Positions 1 to 11,213 are shown, counted from the first letter of the stretch. The stretch is DNA of 64,000 nt from Nocardia panacis (GCF_003598715.1 NZ_QZFU01000016.1:930001-994000), one strand, 5' to 3'. Numbers and translations are program-made. Notes: a model not told the origin generated them from the letters alone.

Positions 1-749
1 TGGCCGGGGTGCGCGCCGACTACGACCGGGTGCTGCGGCAGCGCTCGGCATTGTTGAAAACCGCGGGCCGCCAAGCGCGTTCGCGTGCCGATTTGAGCAC
101 TCTGGATGTGTGGGACGGCCACCTGGCCACGCATGCGGGCGAGCTGCTCGCCGAGCGGCTGCGCCTGGTGCACGAACTTCATCCACATGTCGCACAGGCC
201 TATCGGTCCATCGCTCCCGAATCCCGCGCCGCCGCGATCGGATACCGCAGCGGGTATCTGCCCGCCGAATTCCTGGATCCGGCGCGCCCGCCCGGCCCGG
301 AGGATCCAGCGGAGCTCAAGCAGGTGGTGCTGCGGGAGTTGGCGGCGGCGCGACCGCGCGAATTGGATCGCGGGGTGTGCCTGGTCGGACCGCACCGCGA
401 CGATTTGGAGCTGATTCTGGGCGCGGCCCCGGCGAAAGGTTTCGCCAGCCACGGTGAGTCGTGGTCGTTCGCGCTGGCGCTGCGGCTCGGGGCGTTCGAA
501 CTGCTGCGCGAGTCCGGCACCGAACCCGTTCTGCTGCTCGACGACGTCTTCGCCGAGCTGGATCGTCGCCGCCGCGCCGCCCTGGCGGCGGTGGCCGCGG
601 GCGCCGAACAGGTGCTGATCACCGCGGCGGTTCCCGAGGATGTCCCCCCGGAACTGGAGTCGGTGCCGCTGCGGGTGGAAACCTCCGGCGCCGAGGATCA
701 CCGGTCCTCACATATCGGCGCGGCCACTGCCGGACCGATCGTGGGATAA
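1..749 (+). CDS. recF: DNA replication/repair protein RecF, C-terminal part (5' truncated by window edge)
   Basis: RecF is an SMC-like ATPase that helps load RecA at gapped DNA. The frame is already open at base 3, so the N-terminal half with the Walker A loop lies to the left of the window. What remains is the ATPase C-lobe. The ABC signature region reads [20 protein letters not shown] and the Walker B region reads [14 protein letters not shown], followed by a D-loop-type stretch. The last ~35 residues form a variable tail. The position directly before dciA and gyrB/gyrA is the usual actinobacterial dnaA-dnaN-recF arrangement. Identity is secure from motifs and context. Confidence 0.95.
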   Translation, partial: AGVRADYDRVLRQRSALLKTAGRQARSRADLSTLDVWDGHLATHAGELLAERLRLVHELHPHVAQAYRSIAPESRAAAIGYRSGYLPAEFLDPARPPGPEDPAELKQVVLRELAAARPRELDRGVCLVGPHRDDLELILGAAPAKGFASHGESWSFALALRLGAFELLRESGTEPVLLLDDVFAELDRRRRAALAAVAAGAEQVLITAAVPEDVPPELESVPLRVETSGAEDHRSSHIGAATAGPIVG

Positions 750-777
750 GTCGCGTGGATGCCCCGGTGACCCCAAG

Positions 778-1268
778 TTATCCACAGGCTTGTGGATAGG
801 TGGGGGAGGACTGTGCGCACCTCGTGTTGGGGATTACAGCTATCCACCGGCCTGCCCGAAGGGCGGCGCGTTCTACGTGCTCGGACGCGGTGTGGAAGGA
901 GTCCGAAGGCCACGATATCGATGGTCATAGCCGGTATTTGGCCACATTGGGATTGGGCACAGCCCGCGCGGCCCCGGTACTCGGCGGGACCGGAGGCGCT
1001 GCCGTACAGTTGCCCGTGCGCCGAGGTGAGCCGCCCCGACGCGCCGTTCTCCGCAGATTTATCCACAAGCCCTGTGGACAACTATGACCCGATCGCCGAC
1101 TCCGGTGCGGTAGCAACCACTACCAGCGGTGCTCGACCGGAGGACGCGGCCGCGAAATCCCCTGTTAGCACAGGTGTTCGAGACCGGGCCTGTATGCGGA
1201 CCGATGGAGCGCCCGCTGCGAGCAATATCACCAGGCACCTGGGGATAACTCAACAATTCTGTGGACAA
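778..1268. promoter_or_regulatory. Cluster of DnaA-box-like 9-mers in the recF-dciA gap
   Basis: The 542-base gap between recF and dciA holds no convincing gene but several near-consensus DnaA boxes. TTATCCACA lies at 778-786, facing an inverted copy at 791-799 (TGTGGATAG). TTATCCACA at 1059-1067 faces TGTGGACAA at 1073-1081. TGTGGACAA recurs at 1260-1268, 24 bases before the dciA start, and a weaker match (GTTATCCCC on the minus strand) lies at 1241-1249. Two tight inverted pairs are visible. Known biology: the mycobacterial oriC sits between dnaA and dnaN. These boxes could be an origin extension, a DnaA-titration site or autoregulatory sites for dciA/gyrB; which one is not decidable here. 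Confidence 0.6.
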
Positions 1269-1291
1269 ACCAGTCGGGAAAGGAGTGCGCG

Positions 1292-1867
1292 ATGACGGAA
1301 GAGCAGGGCGAGCGCGAATCCGGTGGCGACCGGCGGCCCGACGCCGAACCGGAATTGCGCGGGATCGACCTGGCCCGCCGCGCCCTGGAAGAGGCCAGGG
1401 CCGCCGCGCGGGCCAGCGGGAAATCGGTGGGCCAGGGCCGCGCCTCGCCCCGGCGCTCGTTGCGCGCCGGAGCCCGCAGGCGGACCGGCTGGTCGGGGGC
1501 GCGGCCCGACGATCGCGATCCACAACCGCTGTCCCGGCTGGCCACCTCCCTCGCCAAGAATCGCGGTTGGTCCGGAAAGGTCGCCGAGGGCACGGTTTTC
1601 GGTCGTTGGGCGGGGGTGGTGGGGGAGGAGATCGCCGATCACGCCACCCCGGTGACTTTGAAGGACGGCGTGCTCGGCATCACCGCCGAATCCACCGCCT
1701 GGGCCACCCAGCTGCGCATGCTGCAGAGCCAGATCCTGGCGAAGATCGCGGCGGCGGTCGGCAATGGCGTGGTCACCTCGCTGAAGATCTCCGGTCCGGC
1801 GGCGCCGAGCTGGCGCAAGGGTGAACGTCATATCAGGGGGCGCGGCCCGCGAGATACCTACGGATAG
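1292..1867 (+). CDS. dciA: DciA-like helicase-loading protein (DUF721)
   Basis: This 191-aa protein has a charged, Arg/Ala-rich N-terminal half and a C-terminal DUF721 domain (about residues 85-175). The domain includes the typical stretches [10 protein letters not shown] and [20 protein letters not shown]721 proteins between recF and gyrB correspond to M. tuberculosis Rv0004, identified as DciA, which helps load or activate the replicative helicase DnaB in bacteria lacking DnaC. The ATG start is preceded by a good Shine-Dalgarno sequence (aaaggag, 1280-1283 region). A DnaA-like box ends 23 bases upstream, so initiator-dependent control is possible. The function is transferred from family and synteny. 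Confidence 0.85.
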   Translation: MTEEQGERESGGDRRPDAEPELRGIDLARRALEEARAAARASGKSVGQGRASPRRSLRAGARRRTGWSGARPDDRDPQPLSRLATSLAKNRGWSGKVAEGTVFGRWAGVVGEEIADHATPVTLKDGVLGITAESTAWATQLRMLQSQILAKIAAAVGNGVVTSLKISGPAAPSWRKGERHIRGRGPRDTYG

Positions 1868-1912
1868 ACGGGATCTGGTCCCGGTGTGTAACTCGGTGTT
1901 ACATTCACTCCG

Positions 1913-1934
1913 TTGTCCACAAGAGATATCCACA
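1913..1934. promoter_or_regulatory. Pair of DnaA-box-like sites between dciA and the hydrolase
   Basis: TTGTCCACA (1913-1921) matches the actinobacterial DnaA box. It is followed after four bases by ATATCCACA (1926-1934), one mismatch from TTATCCACA, in the same orientation. They lie in the 227-base gap after dciA. They may belong to the same functional group as the boxes at 778-1268. Binding by DnaA is inferred from sequence only. Confidence 0.5.
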
Positions 1935-2094
1935 GGCTGGTGAATGTGTGCGGCGACCTCGCCACGGCGACCGGCGTTTTCGGACACCCGTGCACAGGTG
2001 GATGTCAAAGCGGCCGTGGCAAGGGCACATTCGCGCCCGATGGGTGGCGAATCGCGTAACCGTTTCACGTGGAACCCGCGCCGAAGGGAATCCG

Positions 2095-2997
2095 ATGACC
2101 AGCACCAGCCCGTTTCCGGCGGAGCCCACCCGCATCGTGCGGCGCGGCGGCGTCGAGCTCGCCGTCTTCGAGGCCGGTGCTCCGGCGGGTCCGCCGCTGA
2201 TCCTGATCCACGGCTGGCCGGATACCCATCTGCTCTGGCGCCGGGTCGCCAACTTGCTCGCGGATCGTTTCCGCCTCATCGCCTTCGACAATCGCGGCGC
2301 GGGCGCGAGCACCGTGCCCGCCGCGGTCGCCGACTATCGACTGACTGAATTGGCCGCCGACGTTCTGGCGGTCGCCGATGCCACCGCACCCGATCGGCCG
2401 GTGCACATCTTGGGCCACGACTGGGGTTCGGTGATCGGCTGGGAAGTCGTGAGCACACCGGGCGCCGCCGCCCGGATCGCCACCTTCACCTCGGTATCCG
2501 GCCCGAATCTCGACTTCCTCGGTGCGTACCTGCGCGGCCCCTTCTCGCTCGCGCGACTGCGCGGCTCGCTGACCCAGGCGTTCGCCTCGTCCTATACGGT
2601 CGCCTTCCAGATTCCCGGACTGCCGAATCCGCTGCTGCGCGTGCTGTCTCGGCGCTGGCCGAAGTTCCTGGCCGGATTCGACGGCCTCGATCCGGCGGTT
2701 GTCGATCCGGCGCCGACTCTGCATGCCGACATGGTCAACAACCTGAAGCTCTATCGCGCCAATATTCGTTCACACCTGCAACATCCGAACCCGCGCCCGG
2801 TCGAGGTCCCGGTGCAGGTGATCGTTTCCACCGGTGACCCGGCCGTACGTCCGGTGGTGCACGCCGAGGCGGATCGGTGGGTGTCGGATCTCACCACCTC
2901 CGAGCTCGCGGCCCGGCACTGGTCGCCCCTGTCGCATCCGGCCGACCTGGCCGAGCGCACCGCCGAATTCGCGATCAAACATGAAGGAAAAGCCTGA
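2095..2997 (+). CDS. Alpha/beta hydrolase, epoxide hydrolase / haloalkane dehalogenase type
   Basis: A 300-aa single-domain alpha/beta hydrolase. HGWP (39-42) is the oxyanion-hole motif of epoxide hydrolases, and GHDWGS (107-112) puts Asp109 at the nucleophile elbow instead of Ser. A C-terminal STGDP acid region and SHP/HW histidines complete a plausible Asp-Asp-His triad. The N-terminal half resembles the hydrolase domain of mycobacterial EphD, but no SDR domain follows. The ATG at 2095 is preferred over an in-frame GTG at 1948 because it has a gaaggga ribosome site at the right distance and the homologous region begins just after it. The gene sits between dciA and gyrB, which are usually adjacent, so it is probably an insertion. 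The substrate is unknown. Confidence 0.8.
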   Translation: MTSTSPFPAEPTRIVRRGGVELAVFEAGAPAGPPLILIHGWPDTHLLWRRVANLLADRFRLIAFDNRGAGASTVPAAVADYRLTELAADVLAVADATAPDRPVHILGHDWGSVIGWEVVSTPGAAARIATFTSVSGPNLDFLGAYLRGPFSLARLRGSLTQAFASSYTVAFQIPGLPNPLLRVLSRRWPKFLAGFDGLDPAVVDPAPTLHADMVNNLKLYRANIRSHLQHPNPRPVEVPVQVIVSTGDPAVRPVVHAEADRWVSDLTTSELAARHWSPLSHPADLAERTAEFAIKHEGKA

Positions 2998-5457
<2,460 letters not shown>

Positions 5458-5517
5458 CCGGCGGGAATTCCGCTGCGACAGCGCCATTTCCGGCCAGGCT
5501 TCTAAGGAGACCATTGC

Positions 5518-8031
5518 ATGACTGAGACCACGCTGCCCCCGAACGGCGGTGCCGGTGACCGGATCGAACCGGTCGATATCCAAAACGAGATGCAGAGCAG
5601 CTACATCGATTACGCCATGAGCGTCATCGTCGGCCGCGCCCTGCCCGATGTCCGCGATGGGCTCAAACCGGTGCACCGGCGCGTGCTCTACGCGATGTAC
5701 GACAACGGCTACCGCCCCGACCGCGGCTACGTGAAGTCGGCCCGCCCGGTCGCCGAGACCATGGGCAACTACCACCCGCACGGCGACGCCTCCATTTACG
5801 ACACCCTGGTCCGGATGGCCCAGCCGTGGTCGCTGCGCTACCCGCTGGTCGACGGCCAGGGCAATTTCGGGTCCCGAGGCAATGACGGCGCGGCCGCCAT
5901 GCGCTACACCGAGTGCAGGCTGACCCCGCTGGCGATGGAGCTGCTGCGCGAAATCGACCACGAGACGGTCGATTTCGTGCCCAACTACGACGGCCGCTCG
6001 CAGGAGCCGGTGGTCCTCCCCGCCAGGGTGCCCGCCCTGCTGATGAACGGCAGCAATGGCATCGCCGTCGGTATGGCCACCAATATCCCGCCGCACAATC
6101 TCAACGAGCTGGCCGAGGCCATCACCTGGGCGCTGGAGAACTACGAGGCCGACGAGGAGGCCACCCTCGCGGCCTGCATGGAGCGGGTCAAGGGACCCGA
6201 CTTCCCGACGCACGGCCTGATCGTCGGCGGCCAGGGCATCCACGACGCCTACACCACCGGCCGCGGTTCGATCCGCATGCGCGGTGTGGTGGAGATCGAG
6301 GAGGACAGCCGCGGCCGCACCACCATCGTCATCACCGAACTGCCCTACCAGGTCAATACCGACAACTTCATCAACTCGATCGCCGAGCAGGTGAAGGACG
6401 GCAAGATCGCGGGTATCTCCGATATCCACGACGAGTCCTCCGACCGCGCGGGTATGCGCATCGTGGTCACGGTCAAGCGCGACGCCGTCGCCAAGGTCGT
6501 GCTCAACAACCTGTACAAGCACACCCAGTTGCAGACCAGCTTCGGCGCGAACATGCTCTCGATCGTCGACGGGGTGCCGCGCACGCTACGGCTGGATCAG
6601 ATGATCCGGCTCTACGTCGAGCACCAGTTGGACGTCATCGTGCGGCGCACCCGCTACCTGCTGCGCAAGGCCGAGGAGCGCGCCCACATCCTGCGCGGCC
6701 TGGTCAAGGCGCTCGACGCGCTGGACGAGGTCATCGCGCTGATCCGTCGCTCGGCCGATACCGAGACCGCGCGCACCGGGCTGATGCGGTTGCTGGAGAT
6801 CGACGAGATCCAGGCCACCGCCATCCTCGATATGCAGTTGCGTCGCCTCTCGGCCCTGGAGCGGCAGAAGATCGTCGACGAATTGGTCAAGATCGAGGCC
6901 GAGATCGCCGATCTGAAGGACATTCTGGCCAAGCCGGAGCGGCAGCGCATCATCGTGCGCGACGAGTTGCGCGAGATCGTCGAGAAGTACGGCGACGACC
7001 GGCGCACCCGCATCATCGCCGCCGACGGTGAGGTGGCCGACGAGGACCTGATCGCCCGCGAAGACGTGGTGGTCACGATTACCGAGACCGGTTACGCCAA
7101 GCGCACCAAGACCGACCTGTACCGCTCGCAGAAGCGCGGCGGCAAGGGCGTGCAGGGCGCGGGCCTCAAACAGGACGACCTGGTCAAGCACTTCTTCATC
7201 TCCTCGACCCACGACTGGCTGCTGTTCTTCACCAATAAGGGCCGGGTGTATCGGGCCAAGGCGTACGAACTGCCCGAGGCCAACCGCACCGCCCGCGGTC
7301 AGCACGTGGCCAACCTGCTCGCCTTCCAACCGGATGAGCGCATCGCCCAGATCATCCAGATCAAGTCCTACGACGACGCGCCCTACCTGGTGTTGGCCAC
7401 CAAGAACGGCCTGGTCAAGAAGTCGAAGCTGACCGATTTCGACTCCAACCGCAGCGGCGGCATCGTCGCGGTGAACCTGCGCGAGGATGACGAACTGGTC
7501 GGCGCGGTGCTCTGCTCCGCCGACGAGGACCTGCTGCTGGTCTCGGCCAAGGGCCAGTCCATCCGCTTCTCGGCCACCGACGAGGCGCTGCGCCCCATGG
7601 GCCGGGCCACCTCCGGCGTGCAGGGCATGCGGTTCAACGCCGATGACGAACTGCTGTCGCTGAACGTGGTGCGCGAAGGCACCTACCTGCTGGTGGCCAC
7701 CTCCGGCGGCTACTCCAAGCGGACCGCCATCGAGGAGTACACCCCGCAGGGACGCGGCGGTAAAGGCGTGTTGACCATCCAGTACGACGAGCGGCGTGGC
7801 ACGCTGGTCGGCGCGCTCATCGTCGACGACATCGACGAGCTCTACGCCATCACCTCCGGCGGCGGCGTCATTCGCACCGCGGCCAACCAGGTGCGCAAGG
7901 CGGGCAGGCAGACCAAGGGCGTGCGATTGATGAACCTCGCGGATGGGGATACCTTGCTTGCTATCGCGCGCAATGCCGATGAGCCCGATCCGGAGGCAGG
8001 CGATGGCCCCAGTGGTACTTCCGATCAGTAA
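5518..8031 (+). CDS. gyrA: DNA gyrase subunit A
   Basis: The 837-aa DNA cleavage/religation subunit of gyrase. Catalytic Tyr130 lies in AAAMRYTE. The quinolone-resistance region [13 protein letters not shown] carries Ala91, Ser92 and Asp95, the same Ala found in mycobacteria where E. coli has Ser83. The C-terminal half shows the beta-pinwheel repeats and a GyrA-box-like element ([10 protein letters not shown], residues about 539-548). No intein is present. The ATG has a taaggaga ribosome site. It is transcribed with gyrB, and the downstream DUF3566 gene follows closely. Confidence 0.98.
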   Translation: MTETTLPPNGGAGDRIEPVDIQNEMQSSYIDYAMSVIVGRALPDVRDGLKPVHRRVLYAMYDNGYRPDRGYVKSARPVAETMGNYHPHGDASIYDTLVRMAQPWSLRYPLVDGQGNFGSRGNDGAAAMRYTECRLTPLAMELLREIDHETVDFVPNYDGRSQEPVVLPARVPALLMNGSNGIAVGMATNIPPHNLNELAEAITWALENYEADEEATLAACMERVKGPDFPTHGLIVGGQGIHDAYTTGRGSIRMRGVVEIEEDSRGRTTIVITELPYQVNTDNFINSIAEQVKDGKIAGISDIHDESSDRAGMRIVVTVKRDAVAKVVLNNLYKHTQLQTSFGANMLSIVDGVPRTLRLDQMIRLYVEHQLDVIVRRTRYLLRKAEERAHILRGLVKALDALDEVIALIRRSADTETARTGLMRLLEIDEIQATAILDMQLRRLSALERQKIVDELVKIEAEIADLKDILAKPERQRIIVRDELREIVEKYGDDRRTRIIAADGEVADEDLIAREDVVVTITETGYAKRTKTDLYRSQKRGGKGVQGAGLKQDDLVKHFFISSTHDWLLFFTNKGRVYRAKAYELPEANRTARGQHVANLLAFQPDERIAQIIQIKSYDDAPYLVLATKNGLVKKSKLTDFDSNRSGGIVAVNLREDDELVGAVLCSADEDLLLVSAKGQSIRFSATDEALRPMGRATSGVQGMRFNADDELLSLNVVREGTYLLVATSGGYSKRTAIEEYTPQGRGGKGVLTIQYDERRGTLVGALIVDDIDELYAITSGGGVIRTAANQVRKAGRQTKGVRLMNLADGDTLLAIARNADEPDPEAGDGPSGTSDQ

Positions 8032-8070
8032 TCCTCAAGCGGCGGCAACGAACGGATCTAAGGAATCCCA

Positions 8071-8955
8071 TTGACGACTCCGAACCAGCCGAACGACGAG
8101 CGGCACCCGAACGGCCTGACCGAGCGGATCGCACCGTCTCCGATTCCGCCGCGGCCGATTCCCCGGCCCGTCGCTTCGGGTGACGGGCCGCCGGGGGCGC
8201 CGGGCGACAAAACCGTCCGCATGGACGCCGCCCCGGAGACGCCGGGCAGCGGTGGTCCGCTGCTGCCGCAGCGGGAACCACAGTCCAACCTGTACCGGCC
8301 GGGTCAGGCCCCGGTCACCGGTCGACCCACCGGCGGGGTCGGTCTCGGCGGCGGGATGACCAATGCCCGCACCACCGCGGATCTCGCCGCCAAGGCGGCC
8401 CGCAAGGAGGCGGCGATGGTGAAGTCCGTCGGCATCGACGGACCCACCCGCAGCATCGCCCGCCCGGAACTGATCAAGGACATGCCCGACCTGTCGGAGA
8501 TCCGCCATCCGCTGCCGCATCCGGAGACCACCGGCCCGCAGCCGCCGGTCTCACCCGCCGTCCCGGTGGCGGTGGCCCAATCCGTGGCCTCCGGGGAGCC
8601 GCTGCGCGCCACCGTGCAGATCCGCCGCATCGACCCGTGGTCCATGCTGAAGATCAGCCTGGTGATCAGCGTGGCCATGTTCTTCGTCTGGATGCTGGCC
8701 GTCGGCCTGCTCTACATCGTGCTCGAAGGCATGGGTGTGTGGGGCCGACTCAACAGCAGCTTCACCGATATCGTGTCCTCCGACAGCGGTTCGGGCGGAT
8801 TGATCAGCGCCGGAACGGTATTCGGCTACGCGGGCGTCATCGGGCTGATCAATGTGGTGCTTTTCACCGCGCTCGGCACCATCGGCGTCTTCATCTACAA
8901 CCAGTGCTGCGATCTGGTCGGCGGCATCCAGGTCACCCTGGCCGATCCCGACTGA
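8071..8955 (+). CDS. DUF3566 transmembrane protein downstream of gyrA
   Basis: A 294-aa protein whose first ~180 residues are Pro/Gly/Ala-rich, probably disordered and cytoplasmic. A C-terminal DUF3566 domain follows, with two membrane segments: about residues 190-215 ([20 protein letters not shown]) and 250-275 ([20 protein letters not shown]), ending [16 protein letters not shown]3566 gene after gyrA is conserved in actinobacteria (M. tuberculosis Rv0007). The start is TTG at 8071 with taaggaa just upstream. The biochemical role is unknown. It is 39 bases from gyrA and likely shares its transcript. Confidence 0.85.
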   Translation: MTTPNQPNDERHPNGLTERIAPSPIPPRPIPRPVASGDGPPGAPGDKTVRMDAAPETPGSGGPLLPQREPQSNLYRPGQAPVTGRPTGGVGLGGGMTNARTTADLAAKAARKEAAMVKSVGIDGPTRSIARPELIKDMPDLSEIRHPLPHPETTGPQPPVSPAVPVAVAQSVASGEPLRATVQIRRIDPWSMLKISLVISVAMFFVWMLAVGLLYIVLEGMGVWGRLNSSFTDIVSSDSGSGGLISAGTVFGYAGVIGLINVVLFTALGTIGVFIYNQCCDLVGGIQVTLADPD

Positions 8956-8973
8956 TCCCGGTCCCTTCCGCCT

Positions 8974-9015
8974 ACGGCCGGTACCGCCTTCCCCAAGGCC
9001 GGTACCGGCCGTTTT
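8974..9015 (+). terminator. Rho-independent terminator after DUF3566 gene
   Basis: A 12-bp perfect stem (CGGCCGGTACCG at 8975-8986 with its complement at 9000-9011) with a 13-base loop is followed by TTTT (9012-9015). It ends the gyrB-gyrA-DUF3566 unit before the tRNAs. Confidence 0.8.
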
Positions 9016-9093
9016 GGTAGTCGGCCCGCCGGTAGGGTAATCTTCTGCCTCGGTTCGGTTAGCAGCTTCGAGCGGCTCACAGAACAAATTTGA

Positions 9094-9167
9094 GGGCCTA
9101 TAGCTCAGGCGGTTAGAGCGCTTCGCTGATAACGAAGAGGTCGGAGGTTCAAGTCCTCCTAGGCCCA
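9094..9167 (+). tRNA. tRNA-Ile (GAU anticodon)
   Basis: A 74-nt cloverleaf. Acceptor GGGCCTA (9094-9100) pairs with TAGGCCC (9160-9166), with discriminator A9167. The anticodon arm is cttcg-ctGATaa-cgaag with anticodon GAT at 9128-9130. The T-arm is ggagg-ttcaagt-cctcc. No CCA is encoded. The gyrA-tRNA-Ile-tRNA-Ala order is typical of actinobacteria. Confidence 0.97.
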
Positions 9168-9228
9168 CTACGATTGTTATGGTTCTCCCACCCCGGTCGG
9201 ATCATCATCGATACCACCTGGTGGTCGA

Positions 9229-9301
9229 GGGGCCTTAGCTCAATTGGCAGAGCACTGCCTTTGCAAGGCAGGGGTTAGGGGTTCGATTCCCCTAGGCTCC
9301 A
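9229..9301 (+). tRNA. tRNA-Ala (UGC anticodon)
   Basis: A 73-nt cloverleaf. Acceptor GGGGCCT (9229-9235) pairs with AGGCTCC (9294-9300, one G-U), with discriminator A9301. The anticodon stem ctgcc/ggcag encloses ttTGCaa, with anticodon TGC at 9262-9264. CCA is not encoded. Confidence 0.97.
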
Positions 9302-9310
9302 CAAGATAGG

Positions 9311-9342
9311 CGGCCCATGCTCATGGAGAGCATGGGCCGTTT
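9311..9342 (+). terminator. Terminator after tRNA-Ala
   Basis: A perfect 11-bp stem (CGGCCCATGCT 9311-9321, AGCATGGGCCG 9329-9339) with a 7-base loop is followed by TTT. It ends the tRNA-Ile/tRNA-Ala transcript. Confidence 0.8.
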
Positions 9343-9345
9343 CTT

Positions 9346-9885
9346 GTTCCGCGTATTTTGTGGGGGCGAAGCCCCCACGCCCCACCCGGCGGGCTGGCGC
9401 CCCCGGACCCCCGGTTCGTGGTGGTTGCGTTTCGTTGCTTGGGTGCCTGTCTCACCGGCAGCTTCCGGACTCCCGCGCTTGTGCGTTAGTTCCGCTGTCA
9501 GCTTCCGGATCCCCTTCTCCTGGCTCGCCTTCCCGCCACCGCATTCCTGGTCCTTGCGTGGCTGTGTGTCGTCCGTTGTTGGCTACGGATGGCCGTGGGG
9601 CTGTGCGTAGGGTTCGCTGCTGGTCCCGATTCTCGGTGTTGGGCCTGTTGTCGGTGGAATCGTTGTGCGTTGCGGACGATTTCGGCGGGGATGGTTTGGT
9701 GGGAGTGGTGTCGCTCGGCGGGATCGTCGACTGTTCGCGAAGTGCAATCGCACAGGTACAGGCACTAATTCGGCGAACTGTGGCGTGTGGAATGGATTCG
9801 ACACATAGGGTCGTAGTCGTATGTGAGGCGCAGTACGTTTCATCGACCGGAAGTACCCACTGTTCTTACCGGAAGGAGAAGCATC
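9346..9885. other. 540-base non-coding stretch with a GTGGGGGC palindrome
   Basis: No frame here has a believable start or product. A perfect hairpin GTGGGGGC-GAA-GCCCCCAC lies at 9360-9378, followed by C-rich DNA (gccccacccggcgggctggcgcccccgg). Such GC-palindromes with a short loop look like dispersed intergenic elements of this genus, but no second copy occurs in the window. The last ~90 bases should hold the promoter of the small gene at 9886; TAGGGT at 9806-9811 is a possible -10. Confidence 0.4.
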
Positions 9886-10047
9886 ATGGACCAGAACAAG
9901 GTTCGGGATACTGAGCACCGCAGCGGGAACGTCGTCTCCTACGTGCCGCCCCTGGCTGTCGACAGCGGCACAGTCTCCAACGAGACCATGGGTATGCATG
10001 GCCATCGTAGGGATCATCATCACGCACATGCCCGTCGGATGCACTGA
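9886..10047 (+). CDS. Probable orphan lasso-peptide precursor with a His-rich core
   Basis: A 53-codon gene with a strong ribosome site (ggaaggag, 9871-9878). The leader carries the lasso signature Y-x2-P-x5-G-x5-T-x at exact spacing: Tyr19, Pro22, Gly28, Thr34 (YVPPLAVDSGTVSNET). It matches the lariatin leader layout except that Leu is one position early. Cleavage after Met35 would release an 18-residue core, GMHGHRRDHHHAHARRMH. The core starts with Gly and has Asp at core position 8, which suits an 8-residue macrolactam ring (Gly1-Asp8). It has 7 His and 4 Arg. No lasso cyclase, RRE protein or transglutaminase-like protease gene is present in the window, so maturation genes must be elsewhere or absent. 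The precursor call is inference from motif spacing; a plain small His-rich protein is the alternative. Confidence 0.62.
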   Translation: MDQNKVRDTEHRSGNVVSYVPPLAVDSGTVSNETMGMHGHRRDHHHAHARRMH

Positions 10048-10202
10048 GCGCAATTCAACGACAGCGCTGCGAGTCCGACCTCCGAGTGGTCTCGGCTTCA
10101 TCGTGATGCACACGACGACCCGTGGGATTGGTTGATTCGACAGGTGCATGACGAGTGAGCCGATGACGAGGGAGTTCGTGTTGGATCGGATCAACCGGTA
10201 TC

Positions 10203-10243
10203 CGCCGCGCCGGGCGTTCGCTCTGCGAGCGCCCGGCGCGGCG
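10203..10243. terminator. Long GC hairpin downstream of the small precursor gene
   Basis: A 14-bp perfect stem (10203-10216 with 10230-10243, CGCCGCGCCGGGCG), extended inward by TCGC/GCGA around a TCT loop. There is no T-run after it (gatggcg). It probably acts as a factor-assisted terminator for the gene at 9886 and closes the 156-base downstream tail. Confidence 0.5.
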
Positions 10244-10380
10244 TGATGGCGTTGCGGACGATCCTGAATCGGCGGCGGTCAGGTTGGGTGAGGTTCGACA
10301 GTGGCTGGTTGTTCGGGGTCGGGGCGGTGTGGGATCGATTCGGCTGCCGCCTTGTTTCGGGGCGCGGGTAGGGTGGTCGC

Positions 10381-10488
10381 ATGAAAATTCTTCTGACTCT
10401 GGGTGTTGTCGTCGCGGTCGTCATTGGCATCTCCAAGCTTCGGCAGCGCGGCGAGGCCGATGTCTGGCGCGAGGGCACGGCAAACTGA
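10381..10488 (+). CDS. DLW-39 family small protein
   Basis: A 35-aa protein with an N-terminal hydrophobic helix (about residues 3-18, ILLTLGVVVAVVIGIS), a basic patch KLRQRG and the C-terminal motif EADVWREGTAN. This is the family pattern of the tiny DLW-39 proteins encoded near gyrA/tRNA-Ile/tRNA-Ala in actinobacteria; the name-giving DLW appears here as DVW. It is probably a membrane-anchored peptide of unknown role. The ATG at 10381 has only a weak purine-rich upstream sequence (gggtaggg). The identification rests on sequence pattern plus location. Confidence 0.75.
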   Translation: MKILLTLGVVVAVVIGISKLRQRGEADVWREGTAN

Positions 10489-10548
10489 ATCACGTACGGG
10501 GACGGTAGAACTCGCTCTCGGCGCGGTTCGGTGCTCCTCCGCTTACAA

Positions 10549-10579
10549 GGCGAGTGCTCCTCGGTGAGTGCTCGCCTTT
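10549..10579 (+). terminator. Probable terminator after DLW-39 gene
   Basis: GGCGAG (10549-10554) pairs with CTCGCC (10571-10576). Inner partial pairing (tgctc/gagtg) and a following TTT suggest a weak intrinsic terminator about 60 bases after the DLW-39 stop. Confidence 0.5.
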
Positions 10580-10738
10580 GTTCTGTCCGGATCTCTTCGG
10601 ATCGGTTCCGTTCGGTAGCAGTCGAATTGCCGATAGCGGTATTTCTCGGGGCTTGTGGCGCAGCGGTCGCGTGATGCTACGGTTCCGCTGCTTGTTCGAG
10701 CGATATTTCCGGGGATCTGAGCCGAGAGGCGGAATAAT

Positions 10739-11206
10739 TTGTTGCGGAATCGTTTTGCGATGATGGCCACGCGTGTTGCGGTGGGTGCGGTCGTGGTGGC
10801 GGGGCTCGGTCTCGCGGGAGCCGGTGTGGCGGCGGCGGATCCGAGCGGCAAACTGGTGACCAATGGGTGCCAGGGGTCCAGTCCCAACATTATCGATATG
10901 CCCTACAGCGGGCAGGTGATCGCCTCGCAGTACAACCAGGCGGGGTCGGCCGATATCAGTGTCTACGGCGGCAGCAGCATTTTCGGCTATGACACCAGGC
11001 CGACATTGACGTGGACGAATCTGAACACCGGCGCATCCGGTTCGGTCACCGGATACGCGCGGGTCGGGATGCCGTATACGGCCAATGTGAATTTCCCGAG
11101 GGTGCCGACCGGTTCCGGCCCGGTCCGCATCGATGTGTCGGTGGCGAACAGCGGATTCTTCCCTGTGCCCGCCGTCACCTGCTCGGGTGTCGTGGATCTG
11201 GACTGA
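10739..11206 (+). CDS. Secreted protein of unknown function
   Basis: A 155-aa protein with a Sec signal peptide. Basic residues in MLRNRF are followed by a hydrophobic core around residues 9-32 (VAVGAVVVAGLGLAGAGVAA) and an AAADP cleavage site typical of Mycobacteriales. The mature part (~120 aa) is rich in Gly, Ser, Thr and Asn, with two Cys (in NGCQGSS and VTCSGV) that could form a disulfide. It looks like a small all-beta, immunoglobulin-like domain. The TTG start at 10739 is chosen for the preceding gagaggcgga; ATGs at 10760 and 10763 are alternatives that shorten the n-region. No family recognised. Confidence 0.75.
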   Translation: MLRNRFAMMATRVAVGAVVVAGLGLAGAGVAAADPSGKLVTNGCQGSSPNIIDMPYSGQVIASQYNQAGSADISVYGGSSIFGYDTRPTLTWTNLNTGASGSVTGYARVGMPYTANVNFPRVPTGSGPVRIDVSVANSGFFPVPAVTCSGVVDLD

Positions 11207-11213
11207 CGAAGGT

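Noticed and set aside
9311..9378. Possible CRISPR or attachment-site repeats next to tRNA-Ala
   Set aside because: Only two different hairpins are present, with no regularly spaced direct repeats. There is no duplicate of the tRNA 3' end and no integrase gene nearby.
9360..9914. A 184-codon plus-strand frame before the small precursor gene
   Set aside because: It starts inside the GTGGGGGC palindrome, lacks a ribosome site and recognisable sequence, and runs over the strong ribosome site of the gene at 9886 in another frame.
10148..10246. A 32-codon frame starting MTSEPMTREF downstream of the lasso-like gene
   Set aside because: It has no ribosome site, and the second half is encoded by the two arms of a terminator-like hairpin (10203-10243).
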